From Myxococcales bacterium (GTDB taxonomy: Bacteria; Myxococcota_A; Polyangia; Haliangiales; Haliangiaceae), in assembly GCA_016720595.1 (NCBI GenBank), contig JADKKI010000006.1, forward strand, positions 383,918 through 447,917: DNA of 64,000 nucleotides. The letters run 5' to 3'. The translations under genes were made by a program, and so were the position numbers. The notes beneath the pieces were generated by a model. It had not been told where the DNA came from, did no database searches, and worked only from the letters and a program-made list of their open reading frames with translations. The stretch's first letter is position 1; each line of letters opens with the position of its first letter. This document shows positions 13,101-21,417 of the stretch, piece by piece.

Positions 13101-13376
13101 CAGGAGACGCCGCCCTACGACATCGCCGACGAGGGCCTCGTGGTGTGGCCGGGTGAGGGCTTCGAGACCGAGGCGATCTACGATCTCAACGCGGCGAAGC
13201 TGACGCCGATCGTCCGCGGCGCGCCGTACGGTGGCCAGCTGTTCGATCTCGGCGGGCGCCATGCGCTGTTCGGGCGCGAGCCGCTGTACTGGTCCGTGTG
13301 GTCCACGACGTGGCAGCAGATCTCGCGCGGCGAGCCCCCGATGCCGATCATCGTGGGCCCGAGCCTGCTCCCCTAA
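10167..13376 (+). CDS. Large multi-domain membrane protein, unknown function
   Basis: 1069 aa. The first 490 residues are charged and helical, without a signal peptide. About five hydrophobic segments follow (roughly 495-520, 545-570, 610-640, 705-730 and 750-795), with amphipathic stretches between them. The C-terminal 250 residues are soluble again. No catalytic motif or known family is recognised. The ATG at 10167 follows a TACGGT box by 12 nt. The stop overlaps the convergent gene's stop by 4 nt. Similar giant, mostly unannotated membrane proteins occur in myxobacteria, but I cannot name one with confidence. Confidence 0.8.
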   Translation: MDVVDEELAPLGAILVEDGVLRRIIKSHLKLRGAGLRVPHDHTYVLPKAALPPALARADHPERVIVVTGDRAKLVAGEAEALSKAWRAIFHARIHHALDEAVARGALTPAGIRERIDAIGQTEFDEIRSVLRQEHLLVPPADESIIYLEFVALYLELERFAPRALEHTFPALTDHAHVLSTIRRDLDPDALLAASRPARAPERPLVAVVQAVDPYAASGKLEFADRSARKDAAKARTKGNLARAAIYAARAGDLPAARADLEALVARLSTALGDPKTQGWVDALLPVVHFAGTQQSLRFNVGARLLYDLQWACTVAEREVKVVDVVSWAFSLGKRKIVRSLPATREVRMAKHLHQASAKVAGCELELADDRDRLAEVLHEITKRADSNVRDVLRPKVEAALDQVGLEPHSLPERVAEKKLVDELLDRAVAVGRLTLSDLRDAISKNDLKMPDLTLAALKSGDHLLQVDRILETSLDGVYRSGEIYLRFLQKMSSIVFGTWVGRMLTLYALLPFLGAFAALEGLQHMVGPLANKLFHVHPEIATRPMIYGGTAFLFLVIHVGPFRRALGWVLRMVWRGVRFVLWDIPVGIWTHPVMRQFFESRVNRWLIRPAVFAAIALPFGGWWVAGGVFVVAVLTFNSRFGRLVEEKLADWLVISGKQFTTRIVPGLVKYILEFFGKLADLVDRALYRVDELLRFRSGQSSIKLVIKGVLGTFWFVIAYVLRLYVDLFIEPTTNPIKHFPVVTVAAKIMIPIIPSIYGGVAGATEGLLGPGLAGGFATFTVLVLPGLAGFLVWELKENWKLYRASRPLTLKPLVIGHHGETMVGFLRPGFHSGTIPKLFTKLRRAAWRGDEKGIAKQHEALHHVEEAIAKFVDRQLVSMLVEVPAFRATDVALGRIDIGSNCVQMTIACPSIGTTPATIRFELQSGWIVGGLAEPGWTAQLDEDQQKIFVIALAGFYKLSGVELLREQLEHALKPDDQETPPYDIADEGLVVWPGEGFETEAIYDLNAAKLTPIVRGAPYGGQLFDLGGRHALFGREPLYWSVWSTTWQQISRGEPPMPIIVGPSLLP

Positions 13377-13843
13377 TCGCAGTGCCCGCCGTGGCCACCG
13401 CCACCATCGAACCCGCCGCCGCTGTCGCATCCGCCGCCGTCGAACCCGCCCCAGTCGTGGCCGTGGTGGCCGGAGTCGACGTGGTGTCCGCTGTCGTGGT
13501 GCCCGCCGTGATGCTCGGCGCCATGGCCGTCGTGGCCATCGATCCACGGCACGGTGCCGGCGGTGACCGGAACGTTCGCGACGTGCGCGAACACCTCGCT
13601 GCGCATCGCCGCGTAGTCGCAGGCCTCACCGTTCGCGAGGTGGTGAGCATCGAACGTGGCCTGGTCGCAGAACATCGCGAAGGCGAAGCAGACGAACTCG
13701 TCGTTGATCCGCAGCCACGCCGTGGACTCGCGAACCTCGTCGGTCGAGTAGAACAGCTTGCGTCCATAGGTCATCCGCAGGTGCCGGAACAGCCGGGTGC
13801 GGAAGGCACGGAGCGCGCGTCGCTTGCGAAGGAATCTCCACAT
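13373..13843 (-). CDS. Small protein with His/Gly/Asp-rich, probably metal-binding, tail
   Basis: 156 aa. The first 95 residues form a compact, basic, partly amphipathic domain resembling short conserved bacterial proteins of the DUF6559 type (tentative). The last 55 residues are low-complexity and carry 13 His plus many Gly and Asp and two Cys, ending GGHGGHCD. Such a tail typically binds transition metals. A GGAGG Shine-Dalgarno sits 5 nt before the ATG. It is convergent with and overlaps the upstream plus-strand gene by 4 nt. The cluster is seen directly; metal binding is inferred. Confidence 0.75.
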   Translation of the reverse strand: MWRFLRKRRALRAFRTRLFRHLRMTYGRKLFYSTDEVRESTAWLRINDEFVCFAFAMFCDQATFDAHHLANGEACDYAAMRSEVFAHVANVPVTAGTVPWIDGHDGHGAEHHGGHHDSGHHVDSGHHGHDWGGFDGGGCDSGGGFDGGGGHGGHCD

Positions 13844-13900
13844 GGTGACCTCCTGTCTTGGAGATCGATGTGATCACTCGATGTGGCAGGACGGTGACGG

Positions 13901-14365
13901 CTACGCGGCGTCGGTGATCCCGAACCGCTGCCCCACCGCATCGAGCGCGAAGCCTCCGGGCACCTCGACGATCCGCTCCGCGACGGCGTGATACGCGGGG
14001 CCGGCGATCCGCCCGCGCAGCACGCCGCGCACCTGGGCGTAGAGCGCGTGGTCCGCGGCCTGGCGCAGCGTCGCGTAGGCGAGCTCGGCCTCCTGGTCGT
14101 CGTCCCACAGGATCAGGCAGCGATCGCCCTCCCAGCGCGCGGACAGGGCGCGGAGGTGGGCGTCCTCGACGTCGACGTACGCGTAGCGCTGGTCGTCGAG
14201 CTTGATGACGTCACGGCCATCGGGGCGCACGTCGAGCCAGCGGAGCAGCGCCTGGCGGAGCCGGGCGTGGGTGACCGGGGCGCCTTCCTGCCAGAACGTC
14301 CCCGTTCGATCGAGGCGCAGGCCGATCGCCCGCAGCTTGTCGATCTGTTCGGGGGTGAGCTGCAC
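13901..14365 (-). CDS. Conserved-looking hypothetical protein coupled to a DUF465-like protein
   Basis: 154 aa, soluble, acidic, no signal peptide. It starts LTPEQIDKLRAIGLRLDRTG and later has FWQEGAPVTHARLRQALLRW, which reads like a small helical domain followed by an alpha/beta part (YAYVDVEDAHLRAL). No function is recognised. GTG at 14365 is chosen because its G is the last base of the preceding gene's TAG (TAGTG overlap), giving tight coupling. A longer open frame upstream is just the shadow of the DUF465-like gene. Confidence 0.72.
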   Translation of the reverse strand: MQLTPEQIDKLRAIGLRLDRTGTFWQEGAPVTHARLRQALLRWLDVRPDGRDVIKLDDQRYAYVDVEDAHLRALSARWEGDRCLILWDDDQEAELAYATLRQAADHALYAQVRGVLRGRIAGPAYHAVAERIVEVPGGFALDAVGQRFGITDAA

Positions 14366-14553
14366 TACGCCAGTCTGGCGATCCGATCCTTGGTCAGCAG
14401 CTTCTGCTTCTTCAGGCGGCTGACCTCGGCCTGCTCGGCGGGGCTCAGCGAGCGGCGGCGCTCGAGGATCTGCACTTGTTCGTCGAGCCGGCGATGCTCC
14501 GCGGTCAGCTCTGCGAGGAGGGATTCCTTCGAGACCTCGGTCTGTGTGCTCAC
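14365..14553 (-). CDS. DUF465/YdcH-like small coiled-coil protein
   Basis: 62 aa, almost entirely helical. The heptad-rich sequence and the ending LKKQKLLTKDRIARL match the DUF465 (YdcH) family, whose role is unknown. It starts with GTG preceded by GGAGG with a 4-nt gap. Its TAG overlaps the next gene's GTG by one base, so the two are a coupled pair. A TATCGT box about 35 nt upstream and a small hairpin lie in its leader. Confidence 0.75.
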   Translation of the reverse strand: MSTQTEVSKESLLAELTAEHRRLDEQVQILERRRSLSPAEQAEVSRLKKQKLLTKDRIARLA

Positions 14554-14562
14554 GCAGCCTCC

Positions 14563-14580
14563 GCCTGCGATCCGGCAGGC
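14563..14580 (-). promoter_or_regulatory. Leader hairpin before the DUF465-like gene
   Basis: GCCTGC and GCAGGC are perfect 6-nt inverted repeats with a 6-nt loop, ending 10 nt before the GTG at 14553 and next to the GGAGG ribosome-binding site. It could modulate initiation; no T-run follows, so it is not a classical terminator. Confidence 0.3.
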
Positions 14581-14610
14581 CTCCTGACGATAGCACCGTT
14601 CACGCGCGGG

Positions 14611-15255
14611 TCACTTCTCGGGTCGCCGCATCGCGCCGGGCACACCATCCGGGTACATGACCTCGGCCTCGGCCTTGCGGATGTACGTCGGCGCGCCGCC
14701 GGTGACCACATCGACGCGCAGGCCGGCGAGGGCGAGGCGCGCGACCGCGACGCCCGACGGCGTGGTGACCTCCGGCGCGAGCAGATCGCCGACGTACGTG
14801 ATGGTGTCCTCACCGGCGAGGCCGGCGACCCACGGCGCGACCGCGGTGGGGGCGAGCACGCGCTCGACGTCGACGAGCAGGCCGTCGCGATAGCAGCCGG
14901 CATAGACCTCGCCCTTGCGCGCATCGAGGACCGCGACGACGAACCCCGGGAGGTTCCACGCCAGCGCGGCGAGCGACGACACCGCCCACAGCGGCTTGCC
15001 CGCGGCGAACGCGATGCCCTTCGCGGTGGCCATCCCGATCCGCAGGCCGGTGAACGAGCCCGGGCCCGCGCCCACGGCCACGGCGTCGAGCTCGCCGGGC
15101 AGGACGCCCGCGCGCTTGCAGGTGGCATCGATCGCGACGAGCAGATCCGCGGTGCGGCCGCTCGCATCGTGGCGGCTCTCGGCGAGCACGCGCTCTCCAT
15201 CGAGCACGGCGATGCCCGAGGTCAGCGTGGCGGTATCGAGGCCGAGGAGCTTCAC
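14611..15255 (-). CDS. tsaB: tRNA t6A biosynthesis protein TsaB
   Basis: 214 aa member of the ASKHA fold that partners TsaD/TsaE in making N6-threonylcarbamoyladenosine at tRNA position 37. The N-terminus LGLDTATLTSGIAVLDG and the glycine-rich VGAGPGSFTGLRIGMATAKG segment (about 65-85) are diagnostic of TsaB. It starts at GTG 15255, which overlaps the stop of rseP (GTGA, 4 nt), so translation is coupled. tsaD and tsaE are not in view. Confidence 0.93.
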   Translation of the reverse strand: MKLLGLDTATLTSGIAVLDGERVLAESRHDASGRTADLLVAIDATCKRAGVLPGELDAVAVGAGPGSFTGLRIGMATAKGIAFAAGKPLWAVSSLAALAWNLPGFVVAVLDARKGEVYAGCYRDGLLVDVERVLAPTAVAPWVAGLAGEDTITYVGDLLAPEVTTPSGVAVARLALAGLRVDVVTGGAPTYIRKAEAEVMYPDGVPGAMRRPEK

Positions 15256-16910
15256 TGGAAGAAGAACCGCATCACGTCGTTGCGGATCGCGAGGATGGTG
15301 ATGAGGCCGATCAGGATCAGGCCGGCGAGCTGGATGCGCTCGCGCTGCTTCGCGGTCAGGGGCTTGCGGCGCGCACCCTCGAGGGCGAACACGAGCAGGT
15401 GGCCGCCATCGAGCATCGGGATCGGGAGCAGGTTGATGAGGCCGAGGTTCACGCTGATCAGGGCGAGCATGAGGAGGAAGCTGTCCCAGCCCTGGTTGCC
15501 GGAGACCGAGGCCACCCGGTACATCATGATCGGTCCGCCGAGCGCCTCGCCCGGCGTGTCGCCGCCGACGATCTGGAAGAACCCGCGGGTCATCGTGGAG
15601 ATCGTCTCGCCGGTGCGCTGGAACGCCTTGCTCATCGCATAGCCCACGCGCCCATCGATCGCGACCATCGCGCCGTTGCCGCGGTCCACGTCGTTGCGCG
15701 CGCCGAACACGAGGCGGGAGATCGTGTGGTCGTACTCGTCGAGCTGCTTGCGCCAGACCTGGGTGACCTCGGCGGTCAGCGTCACGGCGGGCGCGTTGCC
15801 GGCGGCGGCGCGGCGCCAGGTCAGCTTGAACGTCTTGTTGGGCTCGGCCTGGAGGCGCTGATCGAGATCCATCCAGTGCGCCACGGGCTTGTCGTCGAGC
15901 GAGACCACGAGATCGCCGGGGCGCAGGCCCGCGCCATCGGCGGGGGAGCCGGCATCCACGTGCGCGACGAACATCTCGGCGTGCTCGAGGCCGGTATAGG
16001 TCTGGCGGTTGAGCGTGGCATCGACCTGGGTTTCGGGGACGAGATCCGCGAAGCCGGCACCGAGCAGCTCGATCTGCGGCACGCCGGGGATCTCGGTGCC
16101 GCGGAAGTACACGATGCTGGTGCGGCGGGCGAACCGGCCGAGCTGGCGCTGCACGTCGCGCCAGTTGCGCACGGCCTGGCCATCGACGCTGATGATCAGA
16201 TCGCCGGTGCGCAGGCCCGCGCGGGCGGCAGGGGAGGCGCCATCGATCACGCCGACCAGCGGCACGAACGGCGCGTGCGTGATGCCCACCCGGCCCTGGC
16301 TCGCCACCTGGCCATCGCGCTTGCGGACGGTGTCCTCGATCGGCGTGAGGTACCTCTCGAAGACTTTCCCGTTGCGGGACACCCGGAGGTGGAGCTCCTT
16401 GCCCGGCGAGGACCGCACGGTGTTCTCGAGCTCCTCCCAGTAGCGGACGGCGTGGCCATCGATCTCGAGCACGCGGTCTCCGGGCTCGAGGCCGGCGCGG
16501 GCGGCGGCGCCACCGTCGAGCACGTCGCCGATCACGGCGGCGGGGAGGGTGGTGTGCCCGGCGAACAGGACGAAGTAGATGATCACCGGGAGTAGGAGAT
16601 TGGCGGCCGGGCCGGCGAGCACGATCACGAGCCGCTGCCATAGCGGACGGCTCGCGAAGCTGCGGCCGGTGTCTCCGCCTTTACCCCCGTCCTCCGCGTT
16701 CTCGATCCCCTGGATCCGCACGTAGCCACCGAGGGGAAACGCACCGATCTGGTACTCGGTCTCCCCGAGCTTGACCCGGACCAGCGGGCGCCCGTAGCCG
16801 ACGGAGAACCGTAGGACCCGCACGTCGAGCAGCTTCGCGGCCACGAAGTGGCCGAGCTCGTGGATCAGCACGAGCACACCGACGAGCAGGAGGAAGTAAA
16901 GGACCGACAC
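15252..16910 (-). CDS. rseP: Site-2 intramembrane zinc metalloprotease RseP, with three PDZ domains
   Basis: 552 aa site-2 protease that cuts transmembrane substrates such as anti-sigma factors. HELGH (17-21) supplies the zinc ligands and catalytic Glu in the first helix. The third ligand is the Asp in MLDGG (about D501). Three PDZ-like modules lie between (around 118-200, 210-300 and 305-395), each with a GLxxGD signature (GLEPGD, GLRTGD, GLRPGD). E. coli RseP has two and is about 450 aa, so this version is expanded. GTG start at 16910. The gene overlaps tsaB and is divergent from the MXAN_5187-type gene. Confidence 0.93.
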   Translation of the reverse strand: MSVLYFLLLVGVLVLIHELGHFVAAKLLDVRVLRFSVGYGRPLVRVKLGETEYQIGAFPLGGYVRIQGIENAEDGGKGGDTGRSFASRPLWQRLVIVLAGPAANLLLPVIIYFVLFAGHTTLPAAVIGDVLDGGAAARAGLEPGDRVLEIDGHAVRYWEELENTVRSSPGKELHLRVSRNGKVFERYLTPIEDTVRKRDGQVASQGRVGITHAPFVPLVGVIDGASPAARAGLRTGDLIISVDGQAVRNWRDVQRQLGRFARRTSIVYFRGTEIPGVPQIELLGAGFADLVPETQVDATLNRQTYTGLEHAEMFVAHVDAGSPADGAGLRPGDLVVSLDDKPVAHWMDLDQRLQAEPNKTFKLTWRRAAAGNAPAVTLTAEVTQVWRKQLDEYDHTISRLVFGARNDVDRGNGAMVAIDGRVGYAMSKAFQRTGETISTMTRGFFQIVGGDTPGEALGGPIMMYRVASVSGNQGWDSFLLMLALISVNLGLINLLPIPMLDGGHLLVFALEGARRKPLTAKQRERIQLAGLILIGLITILAIRNDVMRFFFQ

Positions 16911-16927
16911 GAACCGCCGCCGACGCT

Positions 16928-16944
16928 ATAGCAGAAACTGCTAT
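16928..16944. promoter_or_regulatory. Perfect inverted repeat in the rseP divergent promoter region
   Basis: ATAGCAG and CTGCTAT flank an AAA spacer (7+3+7). The right arm overlaps the TATCCT box (16942-16947) for the gene at 16956. The left arm overlaps a minus-strand TAGCGT box lying 12 nt before the rseP start. A dimeric regulator bound here would cover both promoters. Confidence 0.45.
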
Positions 16945-16955
16945 CCTCGGCGCTC

Positions 16956-18491
16956 GTGGCTTCGAAGTCCGGCCAGCCTGATGCGGTTGATGTCGAGGAG
17001 CTCCTCGACTACATCGACAAGACGATGGAGCGTCTGAAGACGCTCTACGAGCAGTACTTCCTCGGCATGCAGAAGCAGCCGCCGTCGCACCTGCACAACG
17101 ACATCGAGCGCCGGATCCGCGACATCATGCAGATCCAGATCCGCAACACCGGCCTGCGGTACCGGTTCGCGACGATCCAGCAGAAGTTCGGCTCGTACAA
17201 CTCGTACTGGCGCCGCACGCTGCGCCAGATCGAGCAAGGCACGTACATCCGGCAGCTCCAGCGGATCAGCCGCAAGGCCGCGCAGAGCGGCGAGGAGATC
17301 CCCGACGAGATCCTCGCCTCGATGCCGAAGCGGATGCAGGAGCAGGTCAAGCGCGACCGTGAACAGGCGCGCGCGATCGCCAAGCGGCGCGGCGGGGCCG
17401 AGAGCGAGGGTGCCGACGCGGCCGACGACGCGCCGGCCCAGATCGGCGAATCGCAGGTGGTTCGCAACGCGGTCCGCAAGAACGAGCACGTGCTCGGCGC
17501 GGACGACGGCGAGCTCGACATCGATGCGTTCTTCGCCTCGGTCTCGGACGACACCAACCCCGACGCGATGGCGCTGCCCGACGACGACGACGACCAGGAG
17601 GACACCGGGTTCACCGCGCCGCCGAAGCCGCCGCCGGTCGCCGCACGTCCCGCCGCGCCCGCACGCCCGGGCGTCCCGGCCACGCCACAGCAGCGCCCAG
17701 GTGCGCCCCCGATGCCGCAGCAGCGCGCGTCGCAGCCGCTACCGTCGCAGAGCCAGCCGATGCCGCAGCAGCGCGCGTCGTTGCCGTCGCAGAGCCAGCC
17801 GATGCCGCAGCAGCGCCCATCGCAGCCGTTGCCGTCGCAGAGCCAGCCGATGCCGGCGCAGCGGCCGTCGCAGCCGCTGCCGTCGCAGAGCCAGCCGATG
17901 CCGGCGCAGCGGCCGTCGCAGCCACCGCCGTCGCAGAGCCAGCCGATGCCGGCGCAGCGCCCGTCGCAGCCTCCGCAGCCGCCGACGCAGAGCCAGAAGT
18001 TCGTGGCGCCGCAGCGCGCGGGCACCGTGCCGGGCGTGTCGCCCAACCGCGCGAGTGGCCCGATCCCGACCGTCCCCGCACCGGGCCGCGCACCGACTGC
18101 ACCGTCGCAGGTCACGCGTCCCAATCCGATCGCGCCGGGCTCCTCGCAGCAGCGACCCGCCGTGCCCGTGGAATCGATGCAGGGCCCGTTTCCTCGTCAG
18201 CCGCCCGCCGCTCCGGCGCGCCCGACCCCGATGCCGCGCCCCGAGCAGCCACCCGCGATGCGCCCACCGCCCGGCATGAACGATGCGGACGTCAACGCGC
18301 TGTACGCGAAGTACGTCAAGGCGAAGCAGGCCGTCGGCGAGGACGCGGGTCCGGGCGCCTACGGCAAGCTGCTGAAGACGATCAACTCGCAGGCTCCGAA
18401 GATCATGGAGCAGTACAAGGCCAAGGGCGTGGAGTTCTCGGTCGTCGTCAAGGACAACCAGGTCATCATCAAGGCCAAGCCGAAGCCGTAG
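16956..18491 (+). CDS. MXAN_5187 C-terminal-domain protein with Pro/Gln/Ser repeats
   Basis: 511 aa cytoplasmic protein. Residues 1-150 are a charged helical domain (ELLDYIDKTMERLKTLYEQY onward). Residues 155-215 are acidic. Residues 225-440 are a Pro/Gln/Ser-rich linker with tandem copies of QSQPMPAQRPSQPLPS. The last 75 residues (DADVNALYAKYVKAKQAV to VVVKDNQVIIKAKPKP) match the MXAN_5187 C-terminal domain known from myxobacteria; its function is unknown. The GTG start lies 8 nt after a TATCCT box. The 3' end overlaps a convergent gene by 23 nt. Confidence 0.82.
   Translation: MASKSGQPDAVDVEELLDYIDKTMERLKTLYEQYFLGMQKQPPSHLHNDIERRIRDIMQIQIRNTGLRYRFATIQQKFGSYNSYWRRTLRQIEQGTYIRQLQRISRKAAQSGEEIPDEILASMPKRMQEQVKRDREQARAIAKRRGGAESEGADAADDAPAQIGESQVVRNAVRKNEHVLGADDGELDIDAFFASVSDDTNPDAMALPDDDDDQEDTGFTAPPKPPPVAARPAAPARPGVPATPQQRPGAPPMPQQRASQPLPSQSQPMPQQRASLPSQSQPMPQQRPSQPLPSQSQPMPAQRPSQPLPSQSQPMPAQRPSQPPPSQSQPMPAQRPSQPPQPPTQSQKFVAPQRAGTVPGVSPNRASGPIPTVPAPGRAPTAPSQVTRPNPIAPGSSQQRPAVPVESMQGPFPRQPPAAPARPTPMPRPEQPPAMRPPPGMNDADVNALYAKYVKAKQAVGEDAGPGAYGKLLKTINSQAPKIMEQYKAKGVEFSVVVKDNQVIIKAKPKP
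17712..17995 (+). repeat. Coding tandem repeat, about 48 nt per unit
   Basis: Roughly five or six copies of a 48-nt (16-residue) unit encoding variants of SQPLPSQSQPMPAQRP. One copy is 42 nt (missing two codons). Units differ by a few substitutions (QQRA/AQRP, PLPS/PPPS), suggesting expansion by unequal recombination or slippage. Confidence 0.85.
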
Positions 18492-19440
18492 CGGGCAGGC
18501 CGAGCTGCTCTCGCAGCTCTGGCGGGAGGTCCGCCGCGCTGGTGATCGTCTTGTTCGTGCGCAGCGCGAGCGCGGACCACGCCAGCTCGTGATTCCGGGT
18601 CTTCGCGTAGATCATCACCACGCCGTCCGAGCTGATCAGGTGGAACGCCCGCGCTTCGTCGGCGTGGAACACCGGCTCGAGGCGCTTCCGCGCGGCCTCC
18701 CGTGCGGCATCGAAGTCCCCACGGTGCTCCACCTGCGACGCGAGCCCGGCATCGAGCGCCGCCACCATCGCGGCGCGGGTCTCCTCGGGTTGCCACTTGA
18801 TCCGCGCGCGCACGCGGGCCTGCACCGCGAACGAGACCTGGTCCACCTGCCGCATCGTCGCGAACATCGCGCCGCCGAGCACCAGGCCGAGGACGAGCAG
18901 CGTGGCGATGCTCTTCCGGTGCGCCTTGCGCTGATAGACGATCAGCGTGGTCACGATCGGCATCACGAACATGAACGTGATCAGGAGCTGCAGTACGAAC
19001 GTGCTGAACAGCGCGCCGAAGAAGTACTTGCGGGGCAGCGGCACCCAGTTGTGGAAGTAGTCGTAGAACGTGCCGCCGATCGTGACGATCAGCGCGAGGG
19101 CGCCGATCCGCTTGTATGCGAGGAACTCCTGCCGCGCGGTGCGCTTGAACAGCCAGTACGGGAACAGCACCGGGAACAGCACGTAGTAGAGGAGGGGCCT
19201 CGGCGTGTGGACGCGGTAGTACTCGCCGAGCTTCGCGAACTTCGCCAGCGGCTTGCCGATCAGCTTCAGCGTGCTGACCCGGAGGATCCACTGTGTGGAG
19301 CCGGTCAGCGCGATCGCGGTCGCCAGGCCGGCGGAGATCATGATGCCGCCGATCGGCACCACCATCCCCAGCGCGACGATCATCGCGGGCGACAGCAGGA
19401 CGTAGATGAACCGCAGTACGTCATCGACACGACGCCACAC
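18469..19440 (-). CDS. Multi-pass membrane protein, unknown function
   Basis: 323 aa. Hydrophobic segments lie near 10-45, 85-100, 110-128, 140-170 and 178-196, followed by a soluble C-terminal domain of about 120 residues. There is no recognised family and no catalytic motif. The start is GTG at 19440; a weak GATGCT box lies 6 nt upstream. The stop lies inside the convergent MXAN_5187-type gene (23-nt overlap), so no terminator separates the two. Confidence 0.75.
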   Translation of the reverse strand: MWRRVDDVLRFIYVLLSPAMIVALGMVVPIGGIMISAGLATAIALTGSTQWILRVSTLKLIGKPLAKFAKLGEYYRVHTPRPLLYYVLFPVLFPYWLFKRTARQEFLAYKRIGALALIVTIGGTFYDYFHNWVPLPRKYFFGALFSTFVLQLLITFMFVMPIVTTLIVYQRKAHRKSIATLLVLGLVLGGAMFATMRQVDQVSFAVQARVRARIKWQPEETRAAMVAALDAGLASQVEHRGDFDAAREAARKRLEPVFHADEARAFHLISSDGVVMIYAKTRNHELAWSALALRTNKTITSAADLPPELREQLGLPATASAWP

Positions 19441-19496
19441 GCGTAGAGCATCGCACGCGGCACCCCCGAGCAGCAGGCGAGCCGGTGCCCTTGGGG

Positions 19497-19502
19497 TAGA
19501 GT
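19497..19502 (+). promoter_or_regulatory. -10-like box TAGAGT for thrC, leaderless arrangement
   Basis: TAGAGT, then 6 nt, then ATG at 19509. No Shine-Dalgarno sequence is present. Confidence 0.45.
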
Positions 19503-19508
19503 CTCTCC

Positions 19509-20867
19509 ATGCCGTTCTCGGCGGAGTTCCGCTGTATCGCCGGGTGTCCCGGCGCGTTCCCGCTCGATCAGGTGATCTATCGCTGCCCGCGCTGCGGCGA
19601 TCTGCTCGAGGTGGTGCACGATCTCGCCGCGCTGCGCGAGCGCTCCGCCGCCGAGTGGAAGCGGCTGTTCGCGGAGCGCTGGGGCACGGCGAACGCCGAC
19701 GAGCCGTGGGGCAGCGGCGTGTGGGGCAAGCACGAGTGGGTGGCGCCGCAGCTCGCGCAGGCCAACATCGTCTCGATGCGCGAGGGCGCCACGCACCTCA
19801 CGCCGATCCCGCGGTTCGCCGCCGATCTCGGGCTCGGCGACGTGCGGGTCAAGCAGTGCGGCACCTCGCACTCGGGCTCGTTCAAGGATCTCGGGATGAC
19901 GGTGCTGGTCTCGATGGTCAAGCAGATGGTGGCGAACGGGCAGCAGCTCCGCGCCGTGGCGTGCGCCTCGACGGGCGACACCTCGGCCGCGCTCGCCGCC
20001 TATGCCGCCGCCGCGCAGCTCCGCTCGGTGGTGATCCTCCCGCGAGGCAAGATCTCCACCGCACAGCTCGTGCAGCCGCTCGCCGCGGGCGCGCTCGTGC
20101 TCGCGATCGACACCGACTTCGATGGCTGCATGCGGCTCGTGCAGGAGCTCGCCGACAAAGACGGCGTGTACCTCGCGAACTCGATGAACTCGCTCCGGCT
20201 CGAGGGCCAGAAGACGGTGGCGATCGAGCTCGCGCAGCAGCTCGGGTGGACCGTACCGGACTGGATCGTGATCCCCGGCGGCAACCTCGGCAACGTCAGC
20301 GCGCTCGGCGCCGGGTTCGAGCTGCTGCTCGCGCTCGGCCTCGTCACCAAGCGGCCGCGGATCTGCGTGGCGCAGGCGGCGCACGCGAGCCCGCTGTACG
20401 CGAGCTACCAGGCCGGCTTCGCGGAGCTCGTGCCCGTGAAGGCGAAGACCACGCTGGCCTCGGCGATCCAGATCGGGAGCCCGGTCAGCTTCAAGAAGGC
20501 GGTCCGGGCGCTGCGCGCGTTCGACGGCGTGGTCGAGATCGCCAGTGAGGCCGAGCTCGCGGATGCCTCCGCGCACGCCGACCGGGACGGCTTGTTCACC
20601 TGTCCCCACACCGGTGTCGCCCTGGCGGCCCTGACCAAGCTGGCGGCGCGGGGCGAGGTCACGCGGGACCATCGTGTCGTCGTGATCTCCACCGCCAGCG
20701 GCCTCAAGTTCGCGGACTTCAAGGTCGGCTATCACGAGGCGCGGCTGACCGACGTGCCATCCCCGCGGTATCGCAACGTTCCCGTCGAGCTCCCGGAGCG
20801 GTACGACGCGGTCCGGGACGCCCTGAATCGCGGCCTCGACGCCCCTGCCACCGGCGTGCGAGACTGA
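19509..20867 (+). CDS. thrC: Threonine synthase
   Basis: 452 aa PLP enzyme converting O-phosphohomoserine to threonine. An N-terminal zinc-ribbon-like region has Cys at 9, 13, 26 and 29. The PLP lysine is K126 in SGSFKDLG, and the phosphate-binding glycine loop is GGNLGN. The TGDTSAA segment also fits the family. The extra Cys ribbon is seen in one subclass of threonine synthases. The gene starts 6 nt after a TAGAGT box. The small AgmX-tail gene begins 4 nt after its stop and is probably cotranscribed. Confidence 0.92.
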   Translation: MPFSAEFRCIAGCPGAFPLDQVIYRCPRCGDLLEVVHDLAALRERSAAEWKRLFAERWGTANADEPWGSGVWGKHEWVAPQLAQANIVSMREGATHLTPIPRFAADLGLGDVRVKQCGTSHSGSFKDLGMTVLVSMVKQMVANGQQLRAVACASTGDTSAALAAYAAAAQLRSVVILPRGKISTAQLVQPLAAGALVLAIDTDFDGCMRLVQELADKDGVYLANSMNSLRLEGQKTVAIELAQQLGWTVPDWIVIPGGNLGNVSALGAGFELLLALGLVTKRPRICVAQAAHASPLYASYQAGFAELVPVKAKTTLASAIQIGSPVSFKKAVRALRAFDGVVEIASEAELADASAHADRDGLFTCPHTGVALAALTKLAARGEVTRDHRVVVISTASGLKFADFKVGYHEARLTDVPSPRYRNVPVELPERYDAVRDALNRGLDAPATGVRD

Positions 20868-20871
20868 CGGG

Positions 20872-21315
20872 ATGAGGTTCGCGGAGTCAGTACGGACACG
20901 CTGCGCACTGGTCCTCTCAACCCTCGCCACCGCTGGTGTGCTGGTCTACGCGTGGCCCACCGCGGGCGCGGCGATGGTCGGCCCGCGGCCGGCCGTGCAG
21001 AAGATGCGAGGCTGCGGTGCGGGTCACCGGGTCGCGAAGGTCGATCCGCCGCAGGAGGATCCGTACGTGGTCACGCTGCGCTCGGCGCGGCCTGCGCTCG
21101 AGCAGTGCATGGCCAAGCACCCGAACGTGCAGGTCCGTCTCTCGATCGAGATCGCGCCCTCTGGCCGGGTCGAGAACGTCGAGGTCAAGACCATCGCCCA
21201 CGACCTGGCGAACGTCGATCTCAAGATCGTGAAGTGTGTGGAGACGGCGGTGAGCTCGCTCGAGTTCCCGGCGGCCGCAGATCCCAAGCGAATCTCGACG
21301 TTTCTGCAGCCCTGA
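20872..21315 (+). CDS. Exported protein with AgmX/PglI-type C-terminal domain
   Basis: 147 aa. An N-terminal signal anchor (about 10-34) is followed by a domain with the pattern of the myxobacterial AgmX/PglI C-terminus: a conserved Cys (EQCMAKHPNVQVRLSIEIA), the strand GRVENVEVKT, and a second Cys (KCVETAVSSLEFP). This TonB-like fold occurs in gliding and outer-membrane proteins. It follows thrC by 4 nt. The same module reappears in the FecR-like protein downstream (21977). Function beyond envelope location is inference. Confidence 0.75.
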   Translation: MRFAESVRTRCALVLSTLATAGVLVYAWPTAGAAMVGPRPAVQKMRGCGAGHRVAKVDPPQEDPYVVTLRSARPALEQCMAKHPNVQVRLSIEIAPSGRVENVEVKTIAHDLANVDLKIVKCVETAVSSLEFPAAADPKRISTFLQP

Positions 21316-21417
21316 GGCTTCGCGACGCGTTCGCGAGCCCGACGAACAACAAGACGATCGATAAATCGTCGCGGCGGGTGGAACCTTTCGCGGGGTCGCG
21401 GGTGATACCCCGTACCG

